DNA from: Candidatus Obscuribacter phosphatis
GTDB taxonomy: Bacteria > Cyanobacteriota > Vampirovibrionia > Obscuribacterales > Obscuribacteraceae
Assembly: GCA_001899315.1 (NCBI GenBank)
Contig: MOYA01000001.1
Coordinates: 1,195,403 to 1,259,402, forward strand
Reading direction: 5' to 3'
Length of the DNA stretch: 64,000 nucleotides
This document shows positions 52,386-61,147 of the stretch, one piece after another. Numbering within the stretch: the first letter of the stretch is position 1; each line of letters starts with the position of its first letter. The translations under genes were made by a program, and so were the position numbers. The notes below the pieces were generated by a model that was given only the letters and a program-made list of their open reading frames with translations, had not been told where the DNA came from and did no database searches.

Positions 52386-54152
52386 TTATAGAACAGCGGT
52401 TTCTCTGTAGGCGCCATGTACTTCTCGCATGGCATCGCAGATTTCACCGACTGTGGCATATGCCTCAACACATTCAAGCAGAAGCGGGAAAGCATTCTCG
52501 TTTTTGCGTAAAGCATCTTTGAGGGCATTGAGGGTGTTATTCACCTGCTCGGCATTGCGGCGTTCTTTCACAGCCTGGATGCGAGCCTTTTGCCTTTCTT
52601 CGTACTGGCTGCCGATTTTCAAGATTTCAATCTTAGAACCGGGCGCTTCTTCTCTGAAGCCGTTCAAGCCGACAAAGACACGATCTTGGCTTTGCAGCTT
52701 TTGCTCGAAGCGATAAGCCGAATCGGCGATTTCTTTCATGAAGAAACCTTTTTCGATACCAGGTATGACACCACCAATTTCTTCAATCTGTTTGAAGTAA
52801 GCGTTGGCTCCACGCTCAAGTTCGTCGGTCAGCCATTCGACATAATACGAACCGGCCAGGGGATCGACTACATTGGCAACACCGGTTTCGTAGGCGATGA
52901 TTTGCTGGGTACGCAGCGCGATATGGGCGGCTTTCTCGGTGGGCAGACCGAGCACTTCGTCCATCGAATTGGTGTGCAATGACTGTGTACCGCCCAGCAC
53001 TCCGGCTAAAGCTTCGATGGCTGTACGAATGATGTTGTTTTCAGGCTGCGGGGCAGTGAGACTGCAACCGGCGGTCTGGGTGTGGAAGCGCAGTTTGAGC
53101 GAACGCTCGTCTTTGGCTTTGTAGTGGTCGCGCATGCGCTTGGCCCAGATGCGGCGGGCGGCGCGGTATTTGGCAATCTCTTCGAAGAAGTCGATATGGG
53201 CATTGAAGAAGAAGGACAGCCTGGGCACGAACTCGTCTACTTCCAAGCCGGCTTCGATACCGGCATCGACATAGGCAAATCCGTCGGCCAAGGTGAAGGC
53301 CAGCTCTTGTACAGCGGTGGCGCCCGCTTCTCTGATGTGATAGCCCGATACCGAAATGGTATTCCACTTAGGTACATTTCTGGTGCAGAAAACCATCATG
53401 TCCTGAATGAGCTTAAGAGCCGGTCTCGGCGGAATCAGATAAGTTTTCTGGGCAATGTACTCTTTAAATATGTCGTTTTGCAGGGTGCCGTTCAGATTCT
53501 TCCAATCGAAACCGCGCTTTCTTGCGTTAGCGAGGAACATGGCATAGATAATCACAGCCGGACCATTGATGGTCATCGAAGTCGACACTTTATCGAGCGG
53601 CAGATCTTTATAGAGAATCTCCATATCTTCGAGGGTGTCGATGGCTACTCCGCAAACGCCTACTTCGCCGCAAGCTTTGGGATGGTCAGAGTCATAACCC
53701 ATGAGAGTGGGCAGATCGAAAGCTGTGGAAAGACCGGTTTGGCCTTGGGCTAAGAGATACTTGAAGCGCTGGTTGGTTTCCTCTGGACCGCCGAAACCGG
53801 CAAACTGACGCATTGTCCAGACTTTGCCCCGATACATGTCGGCGTGGATGCCGCGGGTGTAGGGGAAGATACCTGGGTCGGCCAGGGCTTCGTCATATTT
53901 CCAATCTTTTAGATCTTCAGGACCGTAAACGCTTTTGAGCGGAATGCCCGATAGAGTTTCATACTCTCTTTCTTTTTTAGGCTTAGCTTCAGACTTGGGC
54001 TTAGCTTCAGACTTGGGCTTAGCTTCGGGCTTGGTCGTTGCCTCAGCATTTGTAGCTGTCGCTATCGACTCTTCAGCCTGATTCGAGCTGTTCGGGCTAT
54101 TAGAGCTATTTGAGCTACTAGATGCATCGCGCTTAGTCAGTTCCTTGACCAT
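52386..54152 (-). CDS. Methylmalonyl-CoA mutase family, catalytic subunit
   Basis: 588 aa. After about 60 disordered residues (Ser/Asn-rich, then PKSEAKPKSEAKPK repeats) it has the mutase TIM-barrel: PYTRGIHADMYRGKVWTMRQ, FAGFGGPEETNQRFKYLLAQ, GLSTAFDLPTLMGYDSDHP, SVSGYHIREAGATAVQELAF (active His) and RFHTQTAGCSLTAPQPENNI, LGGTQSLHTNSMDEV. The C-terminal B12-binding domain is missing, so it is the separate large subunit type and needs a small B12 subunit encoded elsewhere. AGGAG lies six bases before ATG 54152. Confidence 0.92.
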   Translation of the reverse strand: MVKELTKRDASSSSNSSNSPNSSNQAEESIATATNAEATTKPEAKPKSEAKPKSEAKPKKEREYETLSGIPLKSVYGPEDLKDWKYDEALADPGIFPYTRGIHADMYRGKVWTMRQFAGFGGPEETNQRFKYLLAQGQTGLSTAFDLPTLMGYDSDHPKACGEVGVCGVAIDTLEDMEILYKDLPLDKVSTSMTINGPAVIIYAMFLANARKRGFDWKNLNGTLQNDIFKEYIAQKTYLIPPRPALKLIQDMMVFCTRNVPKWNTISVSGYHIREAGATAVQELAFTLADGFAYVDAGIEAGLEVDEFVPRLSFFFNAHIDFFEEIAKYRAARRIWAKRMRDHYKAKDERSLKLRFHTQTAGCSLTAPQPENNIIRTAIEALAGVLGGTQSLHTNSMDEVLGLPTEKAAHIALRTQQIIAYETGVANVVDPLAGSYYVEWLTDELERGANAYFKQIEEIGGVIPGIEKGFFMKEIADSAYRFEQKLQSQDRVFVGLNGFREEAPGSKIEILKIGSQYEERQKARIQAVKERRNAEQVNNTLNALKDALRKNENAFPLLLECVEAYATVGEICDAMREVHGAYRETAVL

Positions 54153-54264
54153 GGATAACTCCTGGGATTTTGTCCCGAAATTGGGATATGATCTCTAGCG
54201 ACGCGGGAAATCCTCGTCACTACCTAATTTTTACATATTATCTCAGTAAAGAGGCATTTCTTCT

Positions 54265-55989
54265 ATGTCGCGGCAAGCAAGTGTCATGTCCGGAACCGAT
54301 TTGATTAAAACAATTTTGGAAAGTAAGGAAGCTATTGAAGTGAGAGCTCCTCATGGCTCGACACTGCATACCAAAGGCTGGGTGCAAGAGGCAGCTCTGC
54401 GCATGCTGCTCAATAACCTCGACCCGGACGTAGCTGAGAGACCTCTCGATCTTATTGTCTATGGCGGTCTAGGCAAGGCGGCGCGCAACTGGGATTGCTT
54501 CAAAGCCATCGTCAAGGCGCTCACCAAGCTGGAGTCAGATGAGACCTTACTTATCCAAAGTGGTAAGCCGGTCGGAGTATTCAAGAGCCATGCCAATGCT
54601 CCCCGAGTCTTGATTGCCAATTCTAATTTGGTTGGTCATTGGGCAACCTGGGAGCATTTCCGCGAATTAGATAAGAAAGGTCTGGCCATGTATGGTCAGA
54701 TGACCGCTGGTTCTTGGATATATATAGGAACCCAGGGCATTTTGCAGGGTACATACGAAACCTTTGCTTCGCTAGCCCGCAAAAACTTTGGTGGCTCACT
54801 GAAGGGACGCATAGTGCTGACCGCCGGACTGGGCGGCATGGGTGGTGCCCAACCACTGGCAATTACAATGAATGGCGGCGTGGCTCTTTGTATTGAAGTT
54901 GATGAAACTAGAATTCAAAGAAGACTAGACACCAAGTATTTGGATGTAAAAGCCGACAGCCTTGAGCATGCACTCAAATTGGCTGCTGATGCCAAAGCAA
55001 AAGGCGAAGCCGTATCAATCGGCATTCACGGTAATGCCGCCGATATCTTGCCCCGCATGCTGTCTCTGGGCTTCTTGCCCGATGCTCTCACCGATCAGAC
55101 TTCGGCTCATGATCCTCTCAACGGTTATGTGCCTCTCGATGAAAGTGGCAAGCCCATGGAGCTTGGTGATGCTGCCCATCTGAGAGAGTCGCCCGAGGCT
55201 TATCTCAAACTTTCAGAGAAGGCTATTGCCAAACATGTGGAAGCCATGCTCGAGTTTCAGAAGCGCGGCGTAGTTACTTTCGATTATGGCAACAACATTC
55301 GGCAGGTGGCTTTCAATCACGGTGTCAAAGACGCCTTCAACTTCCCCGGCTTTGTGCCTGCTTATATCAGACCTCTATTTTGCGAAGGCAAGGGCCCGTT
55401 CAGATGGGCGGCTCTATCCGGCGACCCTGCCGATATCAAAGCAATTGACGAAGCCATTCTGGAAAATTTTGCTCATGAAGAAGACCTTTGCCGTTGGATC
55501 AAAATGGCTTCTGAAAAGGTCAAGTTTCAGGGGCTGCCGGCGCGTATTTGTTGGCTTGGCTATGGCGACCGCAAGAAAATGGGCTTGATAATGAACGAGA
55601 TGGTGCGCACCGGCAAGGTCAAGGCTCCTATCGTCATCGGTCGCGACCATCTTGATTCTGGTTCGGTGGCTTCTCCTAATCGCGAAACTGAGGCCATGAA
55701 AGATGGCTCTGATGCCGTGGCCGATTGGGTTTACCTCAACGCCATGATTAATGCAGTGGGCGGCGCCAGCTGGGTTTCGTTGCACCATGGCGGCGGCGTC
55801 GGCATGGGCTATTCCTTGCACTCGGGTCAGGTGATAGTTGCCGATGGCACCGACGAAGCAGCAGATAGACTAAGTCGCGTCCTTACGACAGATCCTGGTA
55901 TGGGTGTGATTCGTCACGTTGATGCCGGCTATGATGAGGCAATTGAATTCGCCAAGAAATCGGATGTGCGGATTCCCATGTGGGAATAA
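54265..55989 (+). CDS. hutU: Urocanate hydratase
   Basis: 574 aa, NAD-containing lyase converting urocanate to imidazolonepropionate in histidine breakdown. Motifs: [71 protein letters not shown] (NAD loop) and HDPLNGYVP, and near the end [20 protein letters not shown]. No other hut gene is adjacent; it faces away from the mutase across 112 bp. Confidence 0.96.
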   Translation: MSRQASVMSGTDLIKTILESKEAIEVRAPHGSTLHTKGWVQEAALRMLLNNLDPDVAERPLDLIVYGGLGKAARNWDCFKAIVKALTKLESDETLLIQSGKPVGVFKSHANAPRVLIANSNLVGHWATWEHFRELDKKGLAMYGQMTAGSWIYIGTQGILQGTYETFASLARKNFGGSLKGRIVLTAGLGGMGGAQPLAITMNGGVALCIEVDETRIQRRLDTKYLDVKADSLEHALKLAADAKAKGEAVSIGIHGNAADILPRMLSLGFLPDALTDQTSAHDPLNGYVPLDESGKPMELGDAAHLRESPEAYLKLSEKAIAKHVEAMLEFQKRGVVTFDYGNNIRQVAFNHGVKDAFNFPGFVPAYIRPLFCEGKGPFRWAALSGDPADIKAIDEAILENFAHEEDLCRWIKMASEKVKFQGLPARICWLGYGDRKKMGLIMNEMVRTGKVKAPIVIGRDHLDSGSVASPNRETEAMKDGSDAVADWVYLNAMINAVGGASWVSLHHGGGVGMGYSLHSGQVIVADGTDEAADRLSRVLTTDPGMGVIRHVDAGYDEAIEFAKKSDVRIPMWE

Positions 55990-56131
55990 GCTTCGGTTCA
56001 ACCAATTAATTTGCTTCGCCAATAATTCGGTTAGGAATAAATTGCAAATGCGAAATTGTGACAGCGGTTGTCGAGTGTTCTTGGCAGGCACTTGTCATTA
56101 GGTGTTTTGCACCCAGCTCTTTTGGTCAAAT

Positions 56132-56176
56132 TTCAAAATTTTGAATTGAGTTTTTGTCTTAACCGAATTCGGTTAA
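56132..56176. promoter_or_regulatory. Two perfect palindromes upstream of the lysC promoter
   Basis: TTCAAAATTTTGAA (56132-56145) and TTAACCGAATTCGGTTAA (56159-56176), the latter an 18-bp perfect palindrome. A related half site AATTCGGTTA lies at 56024-56033. They lie 55-100 bp before the -35, consistent with a regulator binding site. The 479-bp stretch (55990-56468) has no gene. Confidence 0.65.
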
Positions 56177-56231
56177 TTCAAAAAGTCCCAATACGCTTGC
56201 ATTTCAAAATAGCAATATCGCCTGCAATCTC

Positions 56232-56260
56232 TTGACAGCCCGTCCCTGTATTTATATCTT
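56232..56260 (+). promoter_or_regulatory. Near-consensus promoter of lysC with long leader
   Basis: TTGACA (56232-56237), 17 bp, TATCTT (56255-56260). Start of transcription near 56267 leaves about 200 nt before lysC. In this leader TCAGCTC (near 56317) can pair with GAGCTGA (near 56407). I could not recognise a lysine-riboswitch core. Confidence 0.7.
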
Positions 56261-56468
56261 GGCAGCACTTCTGTGTCTGCTTTTGTATATGTAAGTGAGT
56301 CCAGTCAGCTCAGGCATGGTCTATTCATTAAAGAATTTTTGTCGTTGCTTCTGACAATTGGTCTTAGGGCCGGGATATCATTTGAAGACGTGTCTTAATC
56401 GGGCAGAGCTGAGCCCCACGTATATTCAAAAGTATTGGTGTCTATATCCGGTCGCCCGGCAAGAGTGA

Positions 56469-57725
56469 ATGACTCGTCTAGTTCAAAAATTTGGTGGTAC
56501 TTCAGTCGCCGACGTGCAAAAGATCAAGCGCGCTGCTGAGATTACTGCGCAAGCTGCCGCTGCCGGTCATGAAGTTACAACAGTGGTTTCAGCCATGGGG
56601 CATACCACCGATCATCTTATCGATCTGGCCGAGCAAGTAATGGCAGACCCTCACGGGCAAGCCTCAAGAGAAATGGATATGTTGCTTGCCACCGGGGAGC
56701 AGGTCTCGATTGCTCTTTTCACGATGGCTTTGCAGAGTCTCGGTGTCAATGCCCGCAGCTTTACTGGGGCGCAAGCCGGAATAATCACAGAAAATCGCCA
56801 CGGAAGCGCCAGAATTCAAGAGGTGCGTTCAGATAAAGTAGAAGCCACGCTCTCTCGTGGTGAAGTGGCTGTAGTGGCAGGTTTTCAGGGCATTACCGAG
56901 TCGGAAGAATTGACCACCCTAGGACGTGGTGGTTCGGATACCACGGCTGTGGCTCTAGCTGCGGCAATAGGAGCCGATCGCTGCGATATCTACACAGATG
57001 TTGAAGGTGTTTTTACTGCTGATCCGCGAATTATTTCGGAAGCCCGCTGCTTGCCTTCGGTGAGCTATGAAGAGATGTTGGAACTAGCCTTTACGGGAGC
57101 CCAGGTGATGAACGCTAGAAGTGTTGAGCTTGCCATGGATAATCAAGTACCGATAAGAGTAAGGTCTACTTTCACCCCTGAGAATCCCGGCACTCTCATT
57201 ACCCACAGAGTGGCTTCGCCCGAGTACACCATCGCCGGTATTGCCCTTGATATGAATTCGGCAGTCTTGAAGCTTAAGTCGCTCAGTGCCGTCAGTGATA
57301 CCAGACCTTTAGAAGGGGTTTCTTCGCTCTTTACCAGATTGACCGAGCTAGGTATTCAGACCGATATGGTTATGGTTTTGAAGCGTGAAGACGAACCGGC
57401 TTCCGAACTGGTCTTTACTGTAGAAAAGTCGGCTCTGGCGCGGGTGCAGCAACTTATCGAATCGTTGGCATCGGCCCTTGGTAATCCGCTTATGCAGATC
57501 GAGACCGACACAGCTAAAGTTAGCGTGGTCGGACGTCGCCTCACCAGTCGTCCCGAGGTCGTGGCTGGTGTTTTTGAAACTTTGAATGATGCTGAAATTC
57601 CTGTGCAGATGGTGGCTACGGGTGATATGAGGGTGAGTGTCTTGATGCCGGCTCGTTTTGGACGCGAGGCGGTTCGCAAGATACATCAAAGGTTTAATTT
57701 AGAAGAAGGCACGATTACAGTTTAG
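56469..57725 (+). CDS. lysC: Aspartate kinase
   Basis: 418 aa. First step of lysine, threonine and methionine synthesis. Kinase domain: LVQKFGGTSVADVQKIKRAA, VVSAMGHTTDHLIDL, FQGITESEELTTLGRGGSDT, DIYTDVEGVFTADPRI. Two ACT domains (about 265-330 and 340-410) for feedback control by amino acids: DTRPLEGVSSLFTRLTELGI and AKVSVVGRRLTSRPEVVAGV. Length fits the single-function Lys-sensitive type. It has no strong ribosome site before the ATG. Confidence 0.97.
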   Translation: MTRLVQKFGGTSVADVQKIKRAAEITAQAAAAGHEVTTVVSAMGHTTDHLIDLAEQVMADPHGQASREMDMLLATGEQVSIALFTMALQSLGVNARSFTGAQAGIITENRHGSARIQEVRSDKVEATLSRGEVAVVAGFQGITESEELTTLGRGGSDTTAVALAAAIGADRCDIYTDVEGVFTADPRIISEARCLPSVSYEEMLELAFTGAQVMNARSVELAMDNQVPIRVRSTFTPENPGTLITHRVASPEYTIAGIALDMNSAVLKLKSLSAVSDTRPLEGVSSLFTRLTELGIQTDMVMVLKREDEPASELVFTVEKSALARVQQLIESLASALGNPLMQIETDTAKVSVVGRRLTSRPEVVAGVFETLNDAEIPVQMVATGDMRVSVLMPARFGREAVRKIHQRFNLEEGTITV

Positions 57726-57760
57726 TTCTAGGGTCGCTTAAGCAGTGAGATAGGTGAAAC

Positions 57761-58126
57761 ATGCCAGGTCCCGGTTTCGATAACATATTCAATAAAATGA
57801 AAGAGGTGACCAATAAGGCTGCTAGCGAGACAAATAAGGCAGCCAAAGCCGCTAAGCTGAAGATGACGGTCATGTCTCTCAACACCGAAAAGACCAGGCA
57901 TTTGCAGACCGTCGGTCAGCGCACCTATACTTTATTTATTGAAAATCAGTCTATAAACGGCAAGCTTCTGCAAGAGAAAGTCTTGGAAGAACTAAAGCAG
58001 ATAGAACGAATCGAAGAACGCATCAAAGAACTGGAAGCCGAAGTGGCCGAATTGCAAGGGCAACCGGTAAACGTAACTGATGTCACGGGTGGTGGCGAAG
58101 GCACATCGCCGGAGGATAATCGCTGA
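57761..58126 (+). CDS. Hypothetical coiled-coil protein
   Basis: 121 aa, no signal peptide. Residues 8-35 are Lys/Ala/Thr-rich (NKAASETNKAAKAAKLK), followed by TEKTRHLQTVGQRTYTLFIE and a long coiled coil (LEELKQIERIEERIKELEAE). The tail is Gly-rich. It follows lysC by 35 bp, and its TGA overlaps the next ATG by one base. Unknown family. Confidence 0.75.
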   Translation: MPGPGFDNIFNKMKEVTNKAASETNKAAKAAKLKMTVMSLNTEKTRHLQTVGQRTYTLFIENQSINGKLLQEKVLEELKQIERIEERIKELEAEVAELQGQPVNVTDVTGGGEGTSPEDNR

Positions 58127-58743
58127 TGACTAAATCCAATAGAAATCCGCTCTCTGTGACTGGCTTTCGCGCTCTATTTCCTGGTCTCTTGGCGGCAATT
58201 ATGCCAGCTGCAATTATTTTTGCTGTACTTTTTTGGGCTCAGCCCAGTCAAGCCGATGTCATTTCGCCGAGTATAGATCGAGAACAAGAAGTTTATTCCA
58301 GTGAATTGCCCAATGCCGCATTTTTTGGTCGCGGTATCAGTGGGCGCATGTCTGAGGCTTCGCATCTGCGCTTCAACGGTGAACAGTTCTTGCTAGAAAG
58401 GCGCTACAAAGATGCTTATCGCGTGCTTAGCAAAGCCGTGCAGCTTGACTCCGGAGACCCGACTGGACACGTGCTTCTTGCTCGTTCGATGACTGGGCTT
58501 TTGCGCAAAGCCGATGGAACTTACGATGAAGACATGCTCAACCGGGTCGTGAAAGAATGGAAAATGATTGCTTATCACGATGCCGATATCAGTGAGCAGT
58601 TTGAGGCGAAAGCGCAGCTGAGAAAGCTTGGCAAGATTGTCAAAGCCCTCAAGAAAGAAAAGCTCGAAAAGAAAGAGCTTGAACAAAAAGAACTGGAACA
58701 AAAAGAGCAAGTAGCGGCAAAAGCCGGCGCTGGTCCTAAGTAA
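58126..58743 (+). CDS. Secreted TPR-like protein
   Basis: 205 aa. A signal peptide (residues 18-42, ending SQADV) is followed by an ordered segment with one or two TPR units (FNGEQFLLERRYKDAYRVLS, KAVQLDSGDPTGHVLLARSM). A highly charged tail contains the direct repeat ELEQKELEQKEQ. It is coupled to the coiled-coil gene upstream and ends 1 bp before the convergent lipM. Confidence 0.75.
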   Translation: MTKSNRNPLSVTGFRALFPGLLAAIMPAAIIFAVLFWAQPSQADVISPSIDREQEVYSSELPNAAFFGRGISGRMSEASHLRFNGEQFLLERRYKDAYRVLSKAVQLDSGDPTGHVLLARSMTGLLRKADGTYDEDMLNRVVKEWKMIAYHDADISEQFEAKAQLRKLGKIVKALKKEKLEKKELEQKELEQKEQVAAKAGAGPK

Positions 58744-58744
58744 A

Positions 58745-59563
58745 TCAGACCCGGTATTTTTCGGGATCTGACTTGAGTGAATCGACCACTTGCCATTCTT
58801 CGAATGTAAGATCGTAGACACTGAAGGTGCAGTCGAAGACTTTGCTGAAGCCAAAGCCGATAGCCTCTTCCAGACTGGTTCTATCGACTTCGACCAGGTC
58901 TTTCAGGCAGGCATGTCGCTTACTGGCTAGAGCAGTTTGGCTTTCACTGTGTTCTTGATTTTCTTTGGTCTTGGCATACGAACCAAGCCCAAGGGCATAA
59001 GCCATGGCGTCTTGCTTTTGATCCAAAATTACCGAACCGTGTTGCAAGAGGCTGTCTTTGCGCCTTAGCTGGGCTGAGCCCACTAGTTTTGAGCCATTGT
59101 GATGCAAGTCGGCGAGAGTGGTCGCTTCAAAGCAATCTTCATGGCTGCGATAACCGCTGTCGGCGCGCCCTAGTTCTACTTCTACGCCCAGTTTTTCTAG
59201 ACCGATAATAAAGGCGCGGCAGATTTCTTTGTAGTCTTGCTGCACGCTCTTTGAGCCTACAGGGCCGACATAGCTATAGGTCAATTCGCCCTGATGCAGT
59301 ACGGCCCGTCCGCCTGTTGGGCGACGCACCATGCCTAAGCCCAATTCTTTCAGGCGATCGCTTACCCTTTCGCTTACCTTTTGACTATAGCCAAAGCTCA
59401 CTGCCGCAGGCTCCCAGCCATAAAAACGCAGTGTGGGCGGGCATTTTCCTCTAATGTGCAGTTCCAGCAAGGCTTCGTCTATAGCCATATTGGTGACCGG
59501 ATCTTGCACCTCATACGGTATCAGGCGAAATGTCCTTAGACCTTTGGGAAATTCAGTTTGCAT
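58745..59563 (-). CDS. lipM: Octanoyltransferase LipM (lipoate-ligase A fold)
   Basis: 272 aa of the LplA/LipB superfamily. FYGWEPAAVSFGYSQ, RRPTGGRAVLHQGELTYSYV and SKLVGSAQLRRKDSLLQHGS are the cofactor-ligase core, and Cys in EDCFEATT sits where the LipM acyl-Cys lies. It would move octanoate from ACP to a lipoyl domain in lipoate synthesis. A LplA ligase cannot be fully excluded. It starts 18 bp after the phosphorylase gene. Confidence 0.85.
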   Translation of the reverse strand: MQTEFPKGLRTFRLIPYEVQDPVTNMAIDEALLELHIRGKCPPTLRFYGWEPAAVSFGYSQKVSERVSDRLKELGLGMVRRPTGGRAVLHQGELTYSYVGPVGSKSVQQDYKEICRAFIIGLEKLGVEVELGRADSGYRSHEDCFEATTLADLHHNGSKLVGSAQLRRKDSLLQHGSVILDQKQDAMAYALGLGSYAKTKENQEHSESQTALASKRHACLKDLVEVDRTSLEEAIGFGFSKVFDCTFSVYDLTFEEWQVVDSLKSDPEKYRV

Positions 59564-59581
59564 ATGCTGCTTGCCTAGCTC

Positions 59582-60898
59582 TTACTTGACTGTCGCTTTG
59601 ATCAAGCTCGGTTTGGCTATCTCTTTGTTCGAGAAAGTAAAGGCTTCGGTCAGTTTGGCGCAGGCTGCTTCAAACTGTTTTTCGTCGTTGCAATAGACGA
59701 TGGCTGCCGCCTCTCCGCCCTTTAGTTTGTCGCCGCATTTACCCTTCAAAACCAGACCGACACTGAGATCTATGGGGTCGCCTTTCTTGGTGCGACCGGC
59801 ACCCATTACTTTTGCTGCTTCGGCAATTTTTCTGCCGTCGATATGGGCTATCCATTTATTTTCTGCGGCTTGTCCCGGCACCAAAAATTCTTTCTTTAGT
59901 TTGGCTGTGGGCATCAGGCTATAGTCTTCCAGCACTTTGCTGTCGCCGCCCTGGGCTTCAATTAGCTTGGCGAAAGTTTGCAGGGCTTTGCCCGAGCTTA
60001 TCAGTTCTTTCAATTTAGCTTCAGCTTCTTCTTTGCTCTTGGCCTTGCCGGCTTCTATAAGAGCCAGTCCGCCCAGTTCCATGCAAAGTTCGTGCAGGTC
60101 GTCCGGTCCGCGGCCCTTCAGTGTTTCGATTGCTTCGATTACTTCTACAGTATGACCGACTGCATAACCTAGAGGCTGCTCCATATCGGTGACCACGGCA
60201 AGCACAGGGCGTTTGAGAATACGACCAACACTAGCCATGGTGGCGGCCAGTTCTTTGGCTTTTTCTTCTGTTTCCATGAAAGCGCCTTTGCCGCACTTCA
60301 CGTCCAAGATAATTAGATTGGCTCCAGCCGCTAGTTTCTTAGACATGACCGAAGCCGAAATCAAAGGAATCGATTCGACAGTGCCGGTGACGTCTCTGAG
60401 TGCGTAGATTTTGCCGTCGGCAGGTGCCAGTTCGGCTGTCTGACCGCCAATGGCCATGCCGATACCCTTTACTTGTTTGATAAAGTCGGCTGTGCTCAGG
60501 TCGACCTTAAAGCCCGGAATAGCTTCCAGCTTATCTATGGTGCCGCCGGTATGACCGAGACCCCGTCCTGATAATTTAGCCATAGGTATGCCCGCCGCCG
60601 CCAAGAGCGGTACAAAAACCAAGGTGGTTTTGTCGCCCACGCCGCCTGTGCTGTGCTTATCGCCCACCACCGAGCCCAGTTCGCTCAAATCTAATACTTG
60701 CCCCGAATGACACATGGCGTCGGTGAGAAAGGCAGTTTCTTCCATATTCATGCCCTGCCAGCAAACAGCCATAAGCCAGGCCGAAAGCTGATAGTCGGGG
60801 ATGGAACCGTCCATGATACCGTCCACCAGAAACTGGATTTGTTCTCGACTATGGGAGCCGCCGCTTCGCTTAGCCAGTATCAGGTCGATCATTTTCAT
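59582..60898 (-). CDS. Thymidine/pyrimidine-nucleoside phosphorylase
   Basis: 438 aa. Cleaves thymidine or uridine with phosphate to base and sugar-1-phosphate. Motifs: SGGSHSREQIQFLVDGIMDG, DKHSTGGVGDKTTLVFVPLL (phosphate site), KLSGRGLGHTGGTIDKLEAI (family signature) and LIILDVKCGKGAFMET. Length fits both DeoA and Pdp; I cannot tell which substrate range applies. Transcribed with lipM. Confidence 0.95.
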   Translation of the reverse strand: MKMIDLILAKRSGGSHSREQIQFLVDGIMDGSIPDYQLSAWLMAVCWQGMNMEETAFLTDAMCHSGQVLDLSELGSVVGDKHSTGGVGDKTTLVFVPLLAAAGIPMAKLSGRGLGHTGGTIDKLEAIPGFKVDLSTADFIKQVKGIGMAIGGQTAELAPADGKIYALRDVTGTVESIPLISASVMSKKLAAGANLIILDVKCGKGAFMETEEKAKELAATMASVGRILKRPVLAVVTDMEQPLGYAVGHTVEVIEAIETLKGRGPDDLHELCMELGGLALIEAGKAKSKEEAEAKLKELISSGKALQTFAKLIEAQGGDSKVLEDYSLMPTAKLKKEFLVPGQAAENKWIAHIDGRKIAEAAKVMGAGRTKKGDPIDLSVGLVLKGKCGDKLKGGEAAAIVYCNDEKQFEAACAKLTEAFTFSNKEIAKPSLIKATVK

Positions 60899-60984
60899 CT
60901 GTCCAGGGTACCTCTTGAGGTGATGGCGAAATTTTATTCAAAGAACTACTTGACGACTGCCGCCTTACCTGCATAATGGAAGTA

Positions 60985-61029
60985 GGGAGCCGGACCCAAG
61001 AATATACTAAATTTAACTGGTCCGCTCCC
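60985..61029. other. Strong hairpin between the phosphorylase and mqnA
   Basis: GGGAGC-C-GGACC (60985-60996) pairs with GGTCC-GCTCCC (61019-61029) with one bulged C and a 22-base loop. It is followed 12 bases later by a plus-strand terminator, so a short plus-strand RNA could span both. No known RNA family recognised. Confidence 0.45.
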
Positions 61030-61040
61030 ACTTTTATAGC

Positions 61041-61070
61041 AAGCGCTGCCCTGTCAAGGCGGCGCTTTTT
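61041..61070 (+). terminator. Rho-independent terminator upstream of mqnA
   Basis: AAGCGCTGCC (61041-61050) / GGCGGCGCTT (61058-61067), all ten pairs formed (one T-G), loop of 7, then a T-run to 61070. There is no plus-strand gene before it within 2 kb other than the hairpin region. Confidence 0.75.
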
Positions 61071-61147
61071 GTTACCGAAAACTGCAAATTTTTCCAACTT
61101 GGTCAAAGCTCTGTCATGATCTAGTTTGTCTTGAGCAGGAGTCGGTT

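Noticed and set aside
56267-56468. Lysine riboswitch before lysC
   Set aside because: I searched by eye for the conserved core segments and did not find them; only a generic long-range pairing is supported.
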